Shown here: piece after piece, positions 63,085 to 64,000 of the stretch | Numbering within the stretch: position 1 is the first letter of the stretch | Layout: every line of letters starts with the position of its first letter | NCBI RefSeq assembly: GCF_041438805.1 | Contig: NZ_CP109190.1 | Location: 8,804,001 to 8,868,000 of the forward strand | Source: Streptomyces sp. NBC_01707 | Lineage (GTDB): Bacteria > Actinomycetota > Actinomycetes > Streptomycetales > Streptomycetaceae | Reading direction: 5' to 3' | Length of the DNA: 64,000 nucleotides | The notes under the pieces: generated by a model | Told to the model about the DNA's origin: nothing | What the model saw: the letters and a program-made list of their open reading frames with translations, nothing else | Databases searched by the model: none | Translations under genes and position numbers: made by a program

Positions 63085-64000
63085 CGTGATCGTTCGTGAC
63101 GGCGCAGGGAAGGCAGCCGGTGGCCGGCGGCCGGGCTATCCGGCGGCGGCAGTGGTGTTCGCCATCGGGATGGCCGGGACCACACTGCCCACTCCGCTGT
63201 ACGGGCTCTACCAGGAACAGATCGGGTTCTCCGAGCTGCTGGTGACCGTGATCTTCGCCGTGTACGCCGTCGCGGTCATCACCGTGCTCCTGGTGGCGGG
63301 AAACTACTCCGACGAGGTCGGCCGCCGACCCGTGCTGCTGTGCGCGATGGCTCTGTCGGCCGCGAGCGCGGGATGCTTCCTCCTGCAGAATGGCCTGCCG
63401 CTGCTCTTCGCGGGGCGACTGCTGTCGGGCTGTGCGGCCGGCCTGCTGAGCGGTGCGGCAACAGCGGCCGTCATCGAGTTGGCGGGTCCAGGACAGAAGG
63501 CGCGTGCCGGTTTCGCCGCCACTGCGGCGAACATGGGTGGTCTGGGGTGCGGGCCACTGCTCTCGGGCTTCCTCGCGCAGTACACGCCTTGGCCGCTGAC
63601 GCTGCCGTTCTGGGTCCACCTGGGGCTGGTGGCCGTGGCCGCGGTGATTACCTGGTTCCTGCCGGAGACCGTGGCCGAGCCGAAGAGTTGGCCGCCTCTG
63701 ACGCCGCAGGGAGTCACGGTGCCTTCCGAAGTGAAGGGTGTGTTCCCGCCCGCCTCGCTGGCGGCGTTCGCCGGCTTCGCGCTTCTCGGGCTGTTCACGG
63801 CGGTCGCGCCGAGCTTCGACGCGCGGACGCTGGGTGTGCACAACCTGGCTGTCTCCGGCGCCGTGGTCTTCTCCGTGTTTCTCGCTTCGACCGTCGGGCA
63901 GTCCTTGACTCAACGGATCGGCGCCCGCCTCGCGCTCCCCGTGGGGTGCGGCATTCTCGTCGCGGGCCTGCTGCTGGTGGCGTCGTCGCTGATCGCCGAA
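63085..64000 (+). CDS. MFS transporter (3' partial)
   Basis: The frame is open from GTG 63085 to the window end (305 codons, no stop). Nine or so membrane helices are visible; motif A is NYSDEVGRRPVLL, and AGRLLSGCAAGLLSGAATAA and GLGCGPLLSGFLAQY are the usual motif B/C segments. The N-terminal TTLPTPLYGLYQEQIGFSEL is typical of MFS proteins with a periplasmic helix 1-2 loop. Substrate unknown; probably drug or metabolite efflux. A weak GGGTGA precedes the GTG. Divergent from the NmrA-like gene. Confidence 0.85.

Overview
The window is a high-GC actinobacterial segment, almost certainly a Streptomyces chromosome. The coding frames use G/C third positions. Families and arrangements typical of streptomycetes recur: secreted multidomain enzymes, ROK, MmyB-type and LysR regulators, an ECF41 sigma factor, an RsbU-type phosphatase, a STAS antagonist and a CmlR-type efflux pump. 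The many broken genes and insertion-sequence scars between about 7.7 kb and 48 kb resemble a chromosome arm or accessory region rather than the core; this is inference.

Layout. 1-7.3 kb: tail of an ABC-F ATPase, a convergent NAD(P)-binding protein and Nudix hydrolase, a very large secreted phosphodiester-glycosidase/metallophosphoesterase fusion, and the dhaK-dhaL-dhaM operon (PEP-dependent dihydroxyacetone kinase). 7.8-19.3 kb: secreted and carbohydrate-related functions (lamin-tail protein, sialidase, ROK regulator, PQQ-type sugar dehydrogenase with PKD and FIMAH domains, Tat-exported TIM-barrel isomerase, repetitive secreted protein). 19.9-22.9 kb: LysR regulator divergent from an NTF2-like protein and an MDR oxidoreductase. 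23-26.3 kb: membrane protein, a 70-residue protein with its own terminator, an IS481 relic and a cmlR-like pump. 26.8-31 kb: MmyB-type regulator divergent from an aldo/keto reductase - alcohol dehydrogenase - aldo/keto reductase operon.

31-36 kb is a gene graveyard (Fpg glycosylase, LLM oxidoreductase, acyl-CoA thioesterase, IS630 and IS5 relics) with intact STAS, YcxB-like, CsbD and VOC genes between. 36-46.6 kb: DinB, NfeD-SPFH pair, FMN reductase, ECF41 sigma factor with a VOC gene, HVA1-type small protein, PP2C phosphatase, carbonic anhydrase and HAD hydrolase. 46.8-53.3 kb is the most unusual part: a permease fragment, a twice-frameshifted gene, a vWA protein, a two-repeat type I-E-like CRISPR relic without cas genes, and a 1148-residue NACHT NTPase with a leucine-rich C-terminus, a likely immune-type STAND protein.

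53.5-64 kb: SDRs, a YcnI-type copper-associated protein, a TetR regulator, and a small redox regulon. In that regulon a LysR gene lies between two inverted copies of a 40-bp element (59341-59380 and 60367-60406); each copy faces a likely target gene (isomerase-like protein on one side, SDR on the other). GACCGGTC-type boxes are shared between the TetR promoter and the SDR promoter. The window ends inside an MFS transporter gene.
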